Positions 1 to 10,229 of a stretch of 64,000 bases of DNA are shown here, one piece after another; within the stretch, counting starts at the first letter, position 1; each line of letters opens with the position of its first letter. This DNA is from Rathayibacter oskolensis. GTDB lineage: Bacteria > Actinomycetota > Actinomycetes > Actinomycetales > Microbacteriaceae. Both the position numbers and the translations under genes were made by a program. The notes under the pieces were generated by a model. It was not told where the DNA came from and ran no database searches. It saw nothing but the letters and a program-made list of their open reading frames with translations. Where the stretch lies: assembly GCF_900177245.1 (NCBI RefSeq), contig NZ_FXBM01000002.1:496001-560000 (forward strand), written 5' to 3'.

Positions 1-1730
1 GCTCTGCACCACGCCCGCGTCGTGCTCCACGACGGCGACGAGATCGTCGACTCCGAGGACATGACGTTCGGGATCCGCTCGCTGCAGCTCGACCCGAAGC
101 ACGGCCTGCGCATCAACGGCGAGACCGTGAAGCTCCGCGGCGCCTGCATCCACCTCGACAACGGCCCCCTCGGCGTCGTCTCGATGCGCCCGGCGGAGGA
201 GCGGAAGGTCGCGATCCTCAAGGAGGCGGGCTTCACCGCCGTCCGCAGCTCCCACGCGCCGATGAGCAGCGCCCTGCTCGACGCGTGCGACCGCCTCGGG
301 ATGCTCGTCATGGACGAGACCTTCGACATGTGGACGCAGGCGAAGTCCGACGACGACTACGCCTCCGACTTCGCCGAGTGGTGGGAGCGGGACGTCGAGG
401 CGATGGTCGCGAAGAACCGCCACCACCCGAGCGTGATCTTCTACTCCATCGGCAACGAGATCCCCGAGACCGGCACCGCGATCGGCTCGACCTGGGGTCG
501 GCGCCTCGCCGAGAAGGTGCGCTCGCTCGATCCGACCCGCTACGTGACCAACGGCGTGAACCCCTTCGTCTCGATGATCGACACGATCGTCCCGCAGATG
601 AAGGCCCAGCGCGCGGCCGCCGCCGAGCAGCCGGGCGGAGGGGTGAACACGATGATGGCCGGGTTCGGCGCGATGATGGGCCGCATCCAGGGCTCCGAGC
701 AGGCCACTCAGCGCACGGAGGAGTCGTTCGCCGTCCTCGACGTCGCCGGCATGAACTACGCCGACGCCCGCTACGAGCTCGACCGGGAGCTGTTCCCCGA
801 CCGCATCATCGTCGGCACCGAGACCTGGCCGTCGTCCATCGTGGGCAACTGGGCGCTCGTCGAGGCCGACTCCCGCGTGATCGGCGACTTCACCTGGACG
901 GGCTGGGACTACCTCGGAGAGGTCGGCATCGGGGTGAACCGCTACGTCGAGCCCGGCGCGGAGGCGATCACCGGCTTCAGCGGTGCCTACCCCGCGCTCA
1001 CGGCCGGCTGCGGCGACATCGACATCACAGGAGTGCGCCTCCCGGTCTCGTTCTTTCGCGAGATCGTCTTCGGTCACCGCTCCGAGCCGTACATCGCGGT
1101 GAGCCGCCCGAGCGGCACGGTCAGCAGATCGCCGTCGCGACTCCGTGGGCCTGGACCGACTCGCTCGGCAGTTGGTCGTGGCCCGGCTTCGAGGGCCGCC
1201 CGATCCGCGTCGAGGTGTACAGCGATGCCGAGCGGGTCGAGCTGCTGCTCGACGGCGCCTCGCTCGGAGTCGCGACGGTCGGCGCGGAGCTGCCGTTCCG
1301 AGCCGTCTTCGAGACGCAGTACGCCGCCGGCGAGCTCGTCGCGGTGGCCTCGATCGCCGGAGTGGAGAGCGGCCGTTCCGCTCTCCGCTCCGCCGGCCCC
1401 CGGGTCGGGCTGAGCGTCGCCGCCGATCGGACCGAGCTGCGCGCCGACGGCTCCGACCTGAGCTTCCTCGCGATCGCACTCGTCGACGACTCCGGGGTCG
1501 TGCTTCCCGCCGAGTCCTGCGTCGTGACGGTGTCGGTCGACGGTCCCGCCGTGCTGCAGGCGCTGGGCACCGGCGCGACCTCGACCGCCGAGCCGTTCAC
1601 CGCCGATCACTGCACGACCTCCGACGGCCGCGCCCTCGCGATCGTCCGGCCGATCGGTGCCGGCGACATCACCGTCACCGTCACCGCCGAGGGCTGCGCG
1701 CCCCTCGCAACGACCCTGACTGCGCTCTGA
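1..1730 (+). pseudogene. Glycoside hydrolase family 2 (beta-galactosidase-like), 5' cut by window, frameshifted
   Basis: The reading frame is open from base 1, so the N-terminal sugar-binding and Ig-like domains lie outside the window. The TIM-barrel part is visible: a conserved stretch ending RINGETVKLRGACIH, the acid/base Glu in YSIGNE (about 439-471) and the candidate nucleophile Glu in VGTETW (about 811-828). Around 1112-1120 the homology jumps from the frame starting at base 1 to the frame one base back. Adding one C in AGCGGC-ACGGT restores continuity (SRPSG-HGQQIAVATPWAWTDS), matching the intact paralogue at 22993-25407. The C-terminal Ig-like region then runs to the TGA at 1728-1730. 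This is either a one-base deletion in the genome or a sequencing error. It is the first gene seen of a plus-strand glycosidase operon. Product presumably hydrolyses beta-galactosides or related beta-glycosides (family inference). Confidence 0.85.
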
Positions 1731-1769
1731 CCCAGCCCCACCCCCTCACCGAACGACGAAGGAGTCACC

Positions 1770-3128
1770 ATGAGAGACCAGGACGCACAGCCTCCGATCC
1801 CCACGGCAGGAGCGTTCCCGATCCCGGGTGCGCTCGCATCCGAGGACGCCGTTCAGCAGACGGCGGCGGCCGACCTCGGCGGTACCCCCGAGCCGCCCAA
1901 GGTCAGCAAGGGCTGGATCACCCTCCTCGCGCTCGGCCTCTTCGGCGCCTACCTCGCCTTCGTCACCCCGATCGCGATCTCGCTCGCCATCCAGGTGCAG
2001 GCGCTGGCCCCCGGCAACGAGGAGTACCTCGGCGTACTGCTCGGCGTCGGCTCGCTCGCCGCGCTGCTCGTCGGACCCCTCGGCGGTCAGCTGAGCGACC
2101 GCACCCGCACCCGCCTCGGGCGCCGCCGGCCGTGGATCCTCATCGGCACGGTCATCGGCCTCATCGGCCTGACCGTGATGGCGGCCGCTCCTAACGTGCT
2201 CGTCCTCGGCATCGGCTGGGTCATCGCGCAGATCGGCTGGAGCCAGACGGTCAACAACTTCACCACCCTCCAGGCCGACAAGCTCCCCGAGAGGCAGCGC
2301 GGCACGGTCGGAGCCATCACCGGCTTCGCGACGATGGTCGCGCCGGTCTTCGGAGCCGTCATCGGCGGGACGCTCGCGAGCCAGCCGTTCCTGCTCTTCC
2401 TCGTGCCCGGCGGGATCGCTCTCGTCCTCGTGCTGGTCTTCGTCGCCTTCATGAAGGAGGAGGACAGCCGGAACGCGCCGACCGAGCAGACGCTCACGGC
2501 CGGGATCGTGCTCTCGAAGTACGTCTTCAACCCGCGGACGTACCCGGACTTCTCCTGGAACTGGCTCGGCCGCTTCCTCTTCTTCTTCGGCCTCACGCTC
2601 AACACCTCCTACACGGCGTTCTTCTTCTCCTCCAGGCTCGACATCCCGGTCGACGAGATCGGCGGCACCGTCGCCACCGTCGGCCTCCTCGGCATCGTCG
2701 GCACCATCATCGGAGTCTTCGCGGGCGGATTCCTCAGCGACAAGCTCCGCCGGCGCAAGGCCTTCGTTCTCGGCTCGGGCGTCCTGTTCGCCGCCGGTTC
2801 CCTGGTCATGCTCCTCGCGAACGATCTGCCGCTCCTCATCGTGGGCGCGTTCATGGGCAACCTCGCGATCGGCGTGTTCTCCGCGGTCGACCAGGCGCTG
2901 TTCCTCGACGTGCTCCCCGAGCGGGCGACCGAGGCCGGGCGCTTCGTCAACCTCACGCAGTTCGCGACGACCATCCCCCAGGCGCTCGCTCCGCTGCTGG
3001 CCTCGGTGATCCTCGCGATCGGCGCCGGCGCGGACGGCGCCCGCGACTACTCGATGCTCTACATCCTCGCGGCGGTGTTCACGCTGCTCGGCGGACTCGT
3101 GGTCCTCCGCGTCCGCTCCGTCCGCTGA
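1770..3128 (+). CDS. MFS sugar/glycoside transporter
   Basis: A 452-residue polytopic protein with about 12 hydrophobic segments after a hydrophilic N-terminus of some 45 residues. The loop between helices 2 and 3 carries the MFS signature LSDRTRTRLGRRRPW (about residues 107-122), the form typical of SLC45/GPH-like sugar symporters. A second weaker copy (GGFLSDKLRRRKAF) sits after helix 8. The ATG is preceded by GAAGGAG with good spacing. It lies 39 nt downstream of the GH2 gene and 37 nt upstream of the GH1 gene on the same strand, so it probably imports the glycoside those enzymes cleave. Substrate cannot be read from the sequence. Confidence 0.88.
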   Translation: MRDQDAQPPIPTAGAFPIPGALASEDAVQQTAAADLGGTPEPPKVSKGWITLLALGLFGAYLAFVTPIAISLAIQVQALAPGNEEYLGVLLGVGSLAALLVGPLGGQLSDRTRTRLGRRRPWILIGTVIGLIGLTVMAAAPNVLVLGIGWVIAQIGWSQTVNNFTTLQADKLPERQRGTVGAITGFATMVAPVFGAVIGGTLASQPFLLFLVPGGIALVLVLVFVAFMKEEDSRNAPTEQTLTAGIVLSKYVFNPRTYPDFSWNWLGRFLFFFGLTLNTSYTAFFFSSRLDIPVDEIGGTVATVGLLGIVGTIIGVFAGGFLSDKLRRRKAFVLGSGVLFAAGSLVMLLANDLPLLIVGAFMGNLAIGVFSAVDQALFLDVLPERATEAGRFVNLTQFATTIPQALAPLLASVILAIGAGADGARDYSMLYILAAVFTLLGGLVVLRVRSVR

Positions 3129-3165
3129 TCGCCCATCGGCTCACCCCCTCGAAGGACGCCACGCC

Positions 3166-4365
3166 ATGACAGCACTCCGCTCCGACTTCCTCTGGGGAGC
3201 CTCGACAGCGCCGCACCAGACGGAGGGCGGCAACGTCAACAGCGACTGGTGGGTGTACGAGCAGCGCTCACCGCACTTCGCCGCGAGCGGTGACGGAGTC
3301 GACTCGTACCACCGCTACGAGGAGGACATGCGCCTCCTCGCCGAGGCGGGGCTGACCGCGTACCGCTTCGGCGTGGAGTGGTCGCGGATCGAGCCGCTGC
3401 CCGGGCAGTTCTCGCGCGCCGAGCTCGCTCACTACCGGCGGATGATCGACACCGCTCTCGGTCTCGGGCTCGCGCCGGTCGTCACGCTGCACCACTTCAC
3501 GAGCCCGCGCTGGTTCATCGAGGAGGGCGGCTGGCTGGGTGAGACGGCGATCGACCGGTTCAGCGCCTATGTGCGCGAGGTGTGCGGGATCCTCGACGAC
3601 GTCGAGTGGGTCTGCACGATCAACGAGCCGAACATGTTCTCGTTCATGATCCTGATGGCCCGGATGATCAACTCCGACGCGGTGCCGCCGATGGAGACGC
3701 CGACGATCCAGCCCGAGGGCGGCTTCACGCTGCCGTCCCCGTCGGCGGAGACCACCGAGCGGCTGATCGAGGCGCATCACGCCGCCCGGGCGATCGTGCG
3801 GGAGCTGACCGGTGCGAAGGTCGGCTGGACGGTCGCGAACCTCGCTCTGCATCCGCTCCCGGGAGGGGAGACCCGGCACTCCGACGAGCAGCACGTCCGC
3901 GAGGACGTGTTCCTCGAGGCGGCGCGCGGCGACGACTTCCTCGGCGTGCAGGCGTACTCGACGCAGGGCGTCGACGCGAACGGCCTCGTGCCGACTCCGC
4001 CGAGTCCCGAGAACACCATGGTCGGCACTCCGTACCGCCCCGATGCGCTGGGCATCGCGCTGCGGCACTCCTGGGAGGTGAGCGGAGGCGTCCCCCTCCT
4101 CGTGACCGAGAACGGCATCGCGACCCCCGACGACGAGCGTCGCATCGCCTACACGGAGGAGGCGCTGCGCCATCTCCGCGAGGCGGTCGCCGACGGGGTG
4201 GACGTGCGCGGCTACCTGCACTGGAGCCTGCTCGACAACTTCGAGTGGGGCCACTGGGAGCCGACGTTCGGCCTCGTCGCGGTCGACCGCGACACCTTCG
4301 AGCGGCACCCGAAGCCGAGCCTCGCCCGGCTCGGCCGGATCGCCGCGACGTCGGCTCGACCCTGA
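3166..4365 (+). CDS. Glycoside hydrolase family 1 (beta-glucosidase/beta-glycosidase)
   Basis: Full-length 399-residue GH1 enzyme, at the short end of the usual 400-480. It opens with FLWGASTAPHQTEGGN, the GH1 N-terminal signature. The acid/base Glu154 lies in TINEPN and the nucleophile Glu315 in LLVTENG; the C-terminal LHWSLLDNFEW motif is present. No signal peptide, so it acts in the cytoplasm on imported beta-glycosides. ATG at 3166 follows GAAGGACG. It is in the plus-strand operon between the MFS transporter and the GH78 gene, which fits intracellular trimming of what the transporter brings in. The exact sugar specificity is not determined. Confidence 0.93.
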   Translation: MTALRSDFLWGASTAPHQTEGGNVNSDWWVYEQRSPHFAASGDGVDSYHRYEEDMRLLAEAGLTAYRFGVEWSRIEPLPGQFSRAELAHYRRMIDTALGLGLAPVVTLHHFTSPRWFIEEGGWLGETAIDRFSAYVREVCGILDDVEWVCTINEPNMFSFMILMARMINSDAVPPMETPTIQPEGGFTLPSPSAETTERLIEAHHAARAIVRELTGAKVGWTVANLALHPLPGGETRHSDEQHVREDVFLEAARGDDFLGVQAYSTQGVDANGLVPTPPSPENTMVGTPYRPDALGIALRHSWEVSGGVPLLVTENGIATPDDERRIAYTEEALRHLREAVADGVDVRGYLHWSLLDNFEWGHWEPTFGLVAVDRDTFERHPKPSLARLGRIAATSARP

Positions 4366-4480
4366 CACCAGGAGATCCACCACGACCGCCCTCCGACGGC
4401 GGCGAGTCCGTCTCCCGGAGCACGCCACCCGCCACTCCTCACCCGCAGAATCGGCCGGACCGGCCGGAAGGATCCACCGC

Positions 4481-6962
4481 ATGACCACGCACGCCGCCAC
4501 CGCTGCCTTCGTCGGGGCCGACCGCCCGGCTCAGGAGGGCGACCCCGCGACGTACTTCCGTCGGTCCTTCCCCGTCGGCGACGGGCTCCGCCGCGCCGAG
4601 CTCGTCGTCACCGCGCTGGGCGTCGTCGAGGCGTACGTCAACGGCGCGCGCCTCGGCGACGAGGTGCTCGCTCCCGGATGGACCTCGTACCGGCACCGCG
4701 TGGTGGCCCGACGCCACGACGTGACCGACGTGCTCGTCGCGGGGGAGAACGCGATCGGCGCGATCGTCGGGGAGGGCTGGGCGGTCGGTGCGCTGACCTG
4801 GGAGAACAACCGGCACAACTACGCCGACCGGCCGGCGCTCTACGCCCGGCTCGAACTGACCTACGACGATCGCACCGAGGTGATCGGCACCGACGACCGG
4901 GTGCGCGTCGGCACGGGCGCGGTGCTCTCCTCCGGGATCTACGCGGGCGAGGCGTACGACGCACGGGCAGAACCGCTCGGCTGGTCGGAGCCGGGATTCG
5001 ACGACTCGGCGTGGGAGTCGGCCGTCGAGGTGCCGTGGGACCTCGCGACGATCACGGTCGACGACACTCCGCCGATCCTCCGCATCGAGGAGCTCGCGCC
5101 CGTCGCCATCACGACCAGCCCCTCGGGCCGCGCGATCGTCGACTTCGGGCAGAACATCTCGGGCCGGGTGCGCCTGACGGTCTCCGGCGAGGCCGGCGCG
5201 ACGATCACCCTCCGTCACGCCGAGCTGCTCACCCCCGACGGCGAGCTCGAGACCGAGACGCTGCGCAGCGCCGCCGCGACCGACCGCTACACCCTCCGCG
5301 GCGGCGGGCCGGAGACGTGGGAGCCGCGCTTCACGTTCCACGGCTTCCGCTACGCCGAGGTCGACGGCTGGCCGGGCGAGCTGCGGGCGGACGCGCTGCG
5401 GGCCGTCGTCGTGCACAGCGACCGGCTGGTTCGAGACCTCGAACCCGCTCGTGACCAGGCTGCACGAGAACACCGTCTGGTCGATGCGCGACAACTTCGT
5501 CGGGGTGCCGACCGACTGCCCGCAGCGCGACGAGCGCCTGGGCTGGACCGGTGATCTGAACGCCTTCGCGCCGACGGCGACCTTCCTCTACGACGTCCGC
5601 GGAGTGCTCGGTTCGTGGCTGCGGGACCTCGCGGTCGAGCAGGCCGACACGGGGACCGTCCCGTGGACCGTTCCCGACGTGCTGCCGACGGGCTCCTCCG
5701 CGACCGCGCTCTGGAGCGACGTCGCCGTGAGCCTGCCGTGGGCGCTGTACCAGGAGTACGGCGAGCTCGGGATCCTCCGCGACGCCTACCCCTCGATGAC
5801 GGCGTTCATCAGGGAGGCCGAGGCCGCGCTCGACGAGAACGATCTGTGGGGGAGCGGGTTCCAGTTCGGCGACTGGCTCGACCCCGACGCTCCGGCCGAC
5901 AACCCGGCGGGCGGCAAGACCGACCGCTACCTCGTCGCCTGCGCGTACCTGTACAGGACCACGCGCGAGATGGCCGAGACCGCGCGACTCCTCGGCGAGG
6001 GCGCCGACGCCGACCACTTCGCCGACCTCGCGCGGCGCGTGCGGGCGGCCTTCCGGCGCGAGTTCGTCACCGAGTCCGGACGGGTCGTCAGCGAGTCCGC
6101 GACCGGCTACGCGCTGCCGATCATGTTCGACCTGCTCGACGAGCCGCAGAAGGCGAAGGCGGGCGCGAAGCTCGCCGAGATCGTCGCGCAGTCGGGCTTC
6201 ACGATCTCGACCGGGTTCGCGGGTACTCCGCTGATCACCGACGCACTCAGCAGCACAGGGCACCTCGAGGAGGCGTACGAGCTGCTGCTGCAGACGACGA
6301 GCCCCTCGTTCCTCTATCCCGTGACCATGGGCGCGACGACGATCTGGGAGCGCTGGGACTCCGTCCTCCCGGACGGGACGATCAACGCGACCGGCATGAC
6401 CTCGCTCAACCACTACGCCCTCGGAGCGGTCGCCGACTGGATGCATCGCGTGATCGGCGGGCTCACCCGCACCTCCGCGGGGTGGCGGACGCTGAGCATC
6501 GCACCGCGGCCCGGCGGCGACCTGACCTCGGCGCGGGCCGTGCACGACACCGTGCTCGGGCGCGCGGAGTCGCACTGGCGCGCCGTCGACGGCGAGATGC
6601 TGTTCGACGTCGTCGTCCCCGACGGTGCGACCGCGACCGTCGTGCCGCCGCTGCACCCCGAGGCCGTGAGCGTCGAAGTCGGGCCGGGCGCCCACTCCTG
6701 GCGCTACCCGCTGCCCGCGGGCTTCGGTGAGGAGGCGGTCCTCTCGCTCGAGTCGCCGATCAAGGACGTGATGAAGCACGAGGCGATCTGGCAGGCGGTC
6801 CTCGACGTGATGCGCGCCTACTTCCCCGGCGTCCCCGTCGAGGCGGCGGGCAGCCACCTGGGCGAGTTCCCGCTCGGGATGCTCGCCTCGCGCCTTCCGC
6901 AGAACGCCGACGCGATGGAACGCGACCTGCTCGCGGTCCTCGAGACAGGAGCGACCCGATGA
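4481..6962 (+). pseudogene. Glycoside hydrolase family 78 (alpha-L-rhamnosidase), frameshifted
   Basis: The N-terminal part (4481 to about 5422) has the Bac_rhamnosid beta-sandwich: VNGARLGDEVLAPGWTSY, then VDFGQNISGRV, ending FTFHGFRYAEVDG...VVVHSD. Homology resumes one frame over at about 5421 with TGWFETSNPL and LHENTVWSMRDNF, followed by the active-site acidic motif DCPQRDERLGWTGD, FGDWLDP and TIWERWDS of the (alpha/alpha)6 domain. Against the intact paralogue at 10226-13060 (IGTDLRRTGWFDSS) about four residues are missing at the junction, so an 11-base deletion is the simplest explanation. This copy lacks the roughly 110-residue N-terminal Fn3-like domain of the paralogue but keeps the extra helical tail (about 6740-6955). 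As read, no intact rhamnosidase is produced. ATGA overlap links it to the next gene. Confidence 0.87.
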
Positions 6963-8056
6963 GTAGCCACGACGCCTTCCACCCCGGCCGGGTCTGGCTC
7001 GACACGAACGGCGAGCGGATCCAGGCCCACGGCGGCTCGATCCACTACGAGGACGGCGTCTACTACTGGTACGGCGAGAACAAGGAGAGGACCGTTCCCG
7101 GCGGTGGGATCTGGCACTGGGGCATGCGCGCCTACTCCTCGACCGACCTCTACAACTGGGAGGACCGCGGCCTGATCGTCCCACCGGTCCTCGACGACCC
7201 CGACTCGCCGCTGCACCCGTCGAAGGGAGCCGACCGGCCGCACATCCTCTTCAACGAGAAGACGGCGACGTACGTCTGCTGGATCAAGGTGATGGACGAG
7301 GAGTCGAAGACCCAGTCCTCCGTGATCCTGACGGCAGACTCCTTCCTCGGCCCGTACGAGATCGTCCGAGAGGGGCTCCGCCCGTTCGGCATGGATGCGG
7401 GCGACTTCGACCTGGTCGTCGATCCCGCCACGAAGAAGGCGTACTACTACTTCGAGAAGGTGCACACCGAGCTGATCTGCGCCGAGCTGACCGACGACTA
7501 CACCGACGTCAGGGGCGAGTACACCAGTCACTTCCCGCACCCCGGTCCGCCCTTCACCCGGGAGGCGCCGGCGCACTTCGAGCGAAACGGTCGGCACTAC
7601 CTGATCACCTCGGGGACGACCGGGTACTTCCCCAACTTCTCCGAGACCGCCGGGGCGCCCGACTTCCACGGGCCGTGGACCGTTCTCGGCGACACCCACC
7701 CGTCGGACGCGTCGCGCACCTCGTTCCGCTCGCAGATCACCTCGGTCTTCCGGCACCCGAGGATCGACGACCTGTACATCGCCCTCGCCGACCGCTGGCT
7801 CCCTCAGCTGCCCGACGACATGCCGAACGTGTACAAGTCCGTCGCCGCGATGACGCTCGGAGGCGACGCGACCGAGGCGCCGGCCGCACCACAGGAGGCG
7901 TCACCCGAGGACCGCGCGCGGATGGGGGCGATCATGGCCGCGGGCCGAGGCGAGAACACGGCGATCGCCGACTACGTCTGGCTGCCGATCCGCTTCGACG
8001 GCGAGTACCCGGTGATCGAGTGGCGCGACGAGTGGCGCGTCGACGACCCGCGCTGA
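6959..8056 (+). CDS. GH43-like five-bladed beta-propeller glycosidase
   Basis: 365 residues with the pattern of exo-beta-1,3-galactanase-like GH43 proteins: WLDTNGERIQAHGGSI near the N-terminus (candidate base Asp), GVYYWYGENKE, RAYSSTDLYNWEDRG, then AGDFDLVVDP and a C-terminal AIADYVWLPIRFDGEYPVIEW. No signal peptide. The start ATG overlaps the stop of the upstream GH78 gene (ATGA), indicating translational coupling. Family assignment is by motif and architecture. Galactanase versus arabinosidase/xylosidase cannot be decided from sequence. It remains intact although both the gene before it and the GH3 fragment after it are damaged. Confidence 0.8.
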   Translation: MSSHDAFHPGRVWLDTNGERIQAHGGSIHYEDGVYYWYGENKERTVPGGGIWHWGMRAYSSTDLYNWEDRGLIVPPVLDDPDSPLHPSKGADRPHILFNEKTATYVCWIKVMDEESKTQSSVILTADSFLGPYEIVREGLRPFGMDAGDFDLVVDPATKKAYYYFEKVHTELICAELTDDYTDVRGEYTSHFPHPGPPFTREAPAHFERNGRHYLITSGTTGYFPNFSETAGAPDFHGPWTVLGDTHPSDASRTSFRSQITSVFRHPRIDDLYIALADRWLPQLPDDMPNVYKSVAAMTLGGDATEAPAAPQEASPEDRARMGAIMAAGRGENTAIADYVWLPIRFDGEYPVIEWRDEWRVDDPR

Positions 8057-8270
8057 GCCGCTCATCCCACCACTTCGCCACGATCTCAGAAGTCCCCCTG
8101 TCCAGCACCGCATCCCTCACCCCTGAACAGAAGGCAGCGCTCCTCACGGGGGGCTTCTGGTCGATCGCTACCGCTCCCGGTCTCGAGGAGATCGTCCTGA
8201 GCGACGGCCCGCACGGCGTGCGGCGTCAGCTTCGCCAAGCTGCGCGTCGTCGTCACACAGCCGACCAGCA
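8057..8270 (+). pseudogene. GH3 beta-glucosidase N-terminal remnant
   Basis: In the frame continuing from the GH43-like gene, 8099-8236 encodes SLTPEQKAALLTGG, FWSIATAP and EIVLSDGPHGVRR, which is the N-terminus of GH3 beta-glucosidases (the xTDGPHGxR block). No ATG or GTG is found at the expected start; ACG at about 8087 stands where a start could have been. After RRQ the homology stops abruptly at about 8235 and the rest of the enzyme (over 600 residues) is missing. The 3' side runs into an inverted fragment of a different GH3 gene. It was presumably the last gene of the plus-strand operon. Confidence 0.72.
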
Positions 8271-8545
8271 GCTCTGCCCACCGGATCAACGGGTCACTCC
8301 TCGCACGCGGTGCCTCGCGTAGAACTGCACCACTTCGGTCCCGGTGCGTGTACCGGTGTTCATGACTGTCGTCCGGGCGGACAGATCGCCGTCGGTCGCG
8401 ATCTCGGGCGTGAGCACCTCGAATCGACATGCATCAGACCGTGAGGAGGAAGGGACGTCAGCTGCTGCGCCTTCTCCTCGAGAGTCATCCTGCCGAGCAG
8501 CTCGCGTGCCCTGTCCTCGGGGCTGAGCTTCTCCGGCTGGGACAT
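8225..8545 (-). pseudogene. GH3 glycosidase reduced to its two ends (internal deletion)
   Basis: Reading on the minus strand, ATG at 8545 follows GGAAGGAG and begins MSQPEKLSPEDRARELLGR, then MTLEEKAQQLTSLPPHGLMH, a normal GH3 N-terminus. At about 8424 the frame and homology switch to FEVLTPEIATDGDL and TTVMNTGTRTGTEVVQFYAR, which is the C-terminal fibronectin-III-like domain of GH3 enzymes. Compare the intact gene at 28483-30921 (RIATDEELAVV and VANTGPRDGATIVQLYLR). Some 640 residues of catalytic barrel are gone. Past 8297 the similarity continues weakly in another frame (AELLVG). The gene follows the GH43 gene of the minus operon by about 100 nt and was evidently its terminal member. Confidence 0.75.
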
Positions 8546-8651
8546 CGGTGGTCTCCTTCCGTCGGAGGCGCTCGGAAGGCGTCGGCGCACTCGCCCCGAG
8601 GCGGAGCGCCCGTCGTCGTGTGCCAGCTCGGGCTCGAGGGGCCGAGCGTCG

Positions 8652-10229
8652 TCATCGCGCGGCTGCCTCCTGATCCGTGGTCGGGCGGTACGAGACTGAT
8701 CCGATGCGCCCCTCACGAGAGCGGGAGCCGAGGGCGAGGGTGCGGCCAGTGAACCCGGCGGCGACCTCCGTGGAGAAGTAGCGGCCATCGAGTCGCGCGA
8801 TCTCGGTCGACACTCCGTCGGAGCGCACCGAGAGCACCACGTCGTCAGGACCGGCGTAGCCGAAAGGCACAGGAGGAGTCTCCGGTCGAGCGGTCTCCAC
8901 AACGAGGACGACGTCGCCGGCTGCGACACGGACGGCCGCCGTCTCGTGCCGGACGTCGCCGATTCGGACGACCGCTCGGACGGAACCGTCTTCGAGGACG
9001 ATTCCGCACCAGTGCCGGTCGTCCAGCCGGAGGCCGAACGAACCGCCGACCGTGACGCTCGCCTCGGCCCGCCAGGAGAAGTCGCGGACCCGGCAGCAGA
9101 GGTAGTCGGCCGCCTCACCGCTGCTGCGGAAGGCGAGTCCGGTGGCGGTGGCGACGACGAGGGAGTCGGGCTCGCCGCCGGGAACCACCCAGCGCGGGTC
9201 GAGCACCTCGGTCGTGAACTCGTCAAGGAAGGCCGTCTCGGCCGCGGGAATGCGGAAGCGGCCCTCGTCGAAGACGGGCCAATCGTCGACCCAGTCGATG
9301 CCCGCGAGGAAGGTCTCGCGGCCGAGGACATGGAATCCGGGTGTCGATCCGCGTGGCCGGGCTCCGAGGTAGACCGCGGCCCACTCTCGTGTCGGCGTCG
9401 GTACGAGGTCGGCGTGGCCGACGTTCTGCACGGGGTGCGAGCTGCTGCGGTGGGTGAACACGGGATTGCGGGGGTCGCCCTCGAAGGGGCCGCGTGGGGA
9501 GGTGCCTCGCGCGACGGTGACGCTGTGCCCTCGCTCGGTGCCGCCCTCCGCGAGCAGCAGGTACCAGTACGAGCCGATGCGGTGAAGATGGGGACCCTCC
9601 GCGGCTTGCATGCCGCTGCCCTGCCAGATCGGGTAGTCGGGCTCGAGGAAGGACCCGGTCTCCAGGTCGATGGGCGCCTGGCGGATCCCCTGCCCACCGA
9701 CGGTGAAGTCGAGCAGGTGCCAAGTGAGATAGCACTGCCCGTCGTCGTCCCAGCACAAATCGGGGTCGATGCCCTGCGCCTCGGGGACGAAGATCGGGTC
9801 ACTCCACGGTCCGGCGGGGTCCACGGCGTGCACGATCACCTGACCGGCCTCGAAATCACTGACATTCGTCGTGATGAACCAGAAGCGTCCGCCGTGGTAG
9901 CGGAGGGTCGAGCCGTAGATCCCGGTGGAGGGCCCGGTCGTCCCGCGGCGGAACTGGTTCCTCGAGGTCAGGATGTTGCCGATCTGCTCCCAGGCGACGA
10001 GGTCGCGGCTGTGGAAGATCGGGGCGCCCGGGAAGTACTCGAAGCTCGACGTGGCGAGGTAGTAGTCCTCACCCTTCCGGCAGATCGTCGGGTCGGGGTA
10101 GAACCCCGGGATGATCGGTCTCACCGCGCTGCTCGCGAGATCATCCGGGGACGCCGGCTCAGTGTCCGCGTCTTCGTCGGCCTGCATTCCGGGGGAGGTG
10201 CTCCGTGCGAGGTGCTCGATCGCGCTCAT
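8652..10229 (-). CDS. Glycoside hydrolase family 43 (beta-xylosidase/alpha-arabinofuranosidase type)
   Basis: 525 residues from ATG 10229. The GH43 triad is readable: base Asp in PGFYPDPTICR (about residue 46), the modulating Asp in GIDPDLCWDDDG and acid Glu in QAAEGPHLHR. The propeller is followed by a C-terminal concanavalin-like beta-sandwich (from about PAAETAFLDEF to the end, with STEIARLDGRYFSTE), as in two-domain GH43 xylosidases. No signal peptide, so cytoplasmic. I chose ATG 10229 rather than an upstream start because its ATGA overlaps the GH78 stop and a GGAG lies ahead. It is probably co-transcribed with the ABC transporter and GH78 genes. A damaged second copy of its C-terminus lies at 28196-28305. 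Confidence 0.9.
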   Translation of the reverse strand: MSAIEHLARSTSPGMQADEDADTEPASPDDLASSAVRPIIPGFYPDPTICRKGEDYYLATSSFEYFPGAPIFHSRDLVAWEQIGNILTSRNQFRRGTTGPSTGIYGSTLRYHGGRFWFITTNVSDFEAGQVIVHAVDPAGPWSDPIFVPEAQGIDPDLCWDDDGQCYLTWHLLDFTVGGQGIRQAPIDLETGSFLEPDYPIWQGSGMQAAEGPHLHRIGSYWYLLLAEGGTERGHSVTVARGTSPRGPFEGDPRNPVFTHRSSSHPVQNVGHADLVPTPTREWAAVYLGARPRGSTPGFHVLGRETFLAGIDWVDDWPVFDEGRFRIPAAETAFLDEFTTEVLDPRWVVPGGEPDSLVVATATGLAFRSSGEAADYLCCRVRDFSWRAEASVTVGGSFGLRLDDRHWCGIVLEDGSVRAVVRIGDVRHETAAVRVAAGDVVLVVETARPETPPVPFGYAGPDDVVLSVRSDGVSTEIARLDGRYFSTEVAAGFTGRTLALGSRSREGRIGSVSYRPTTDQEAAAR

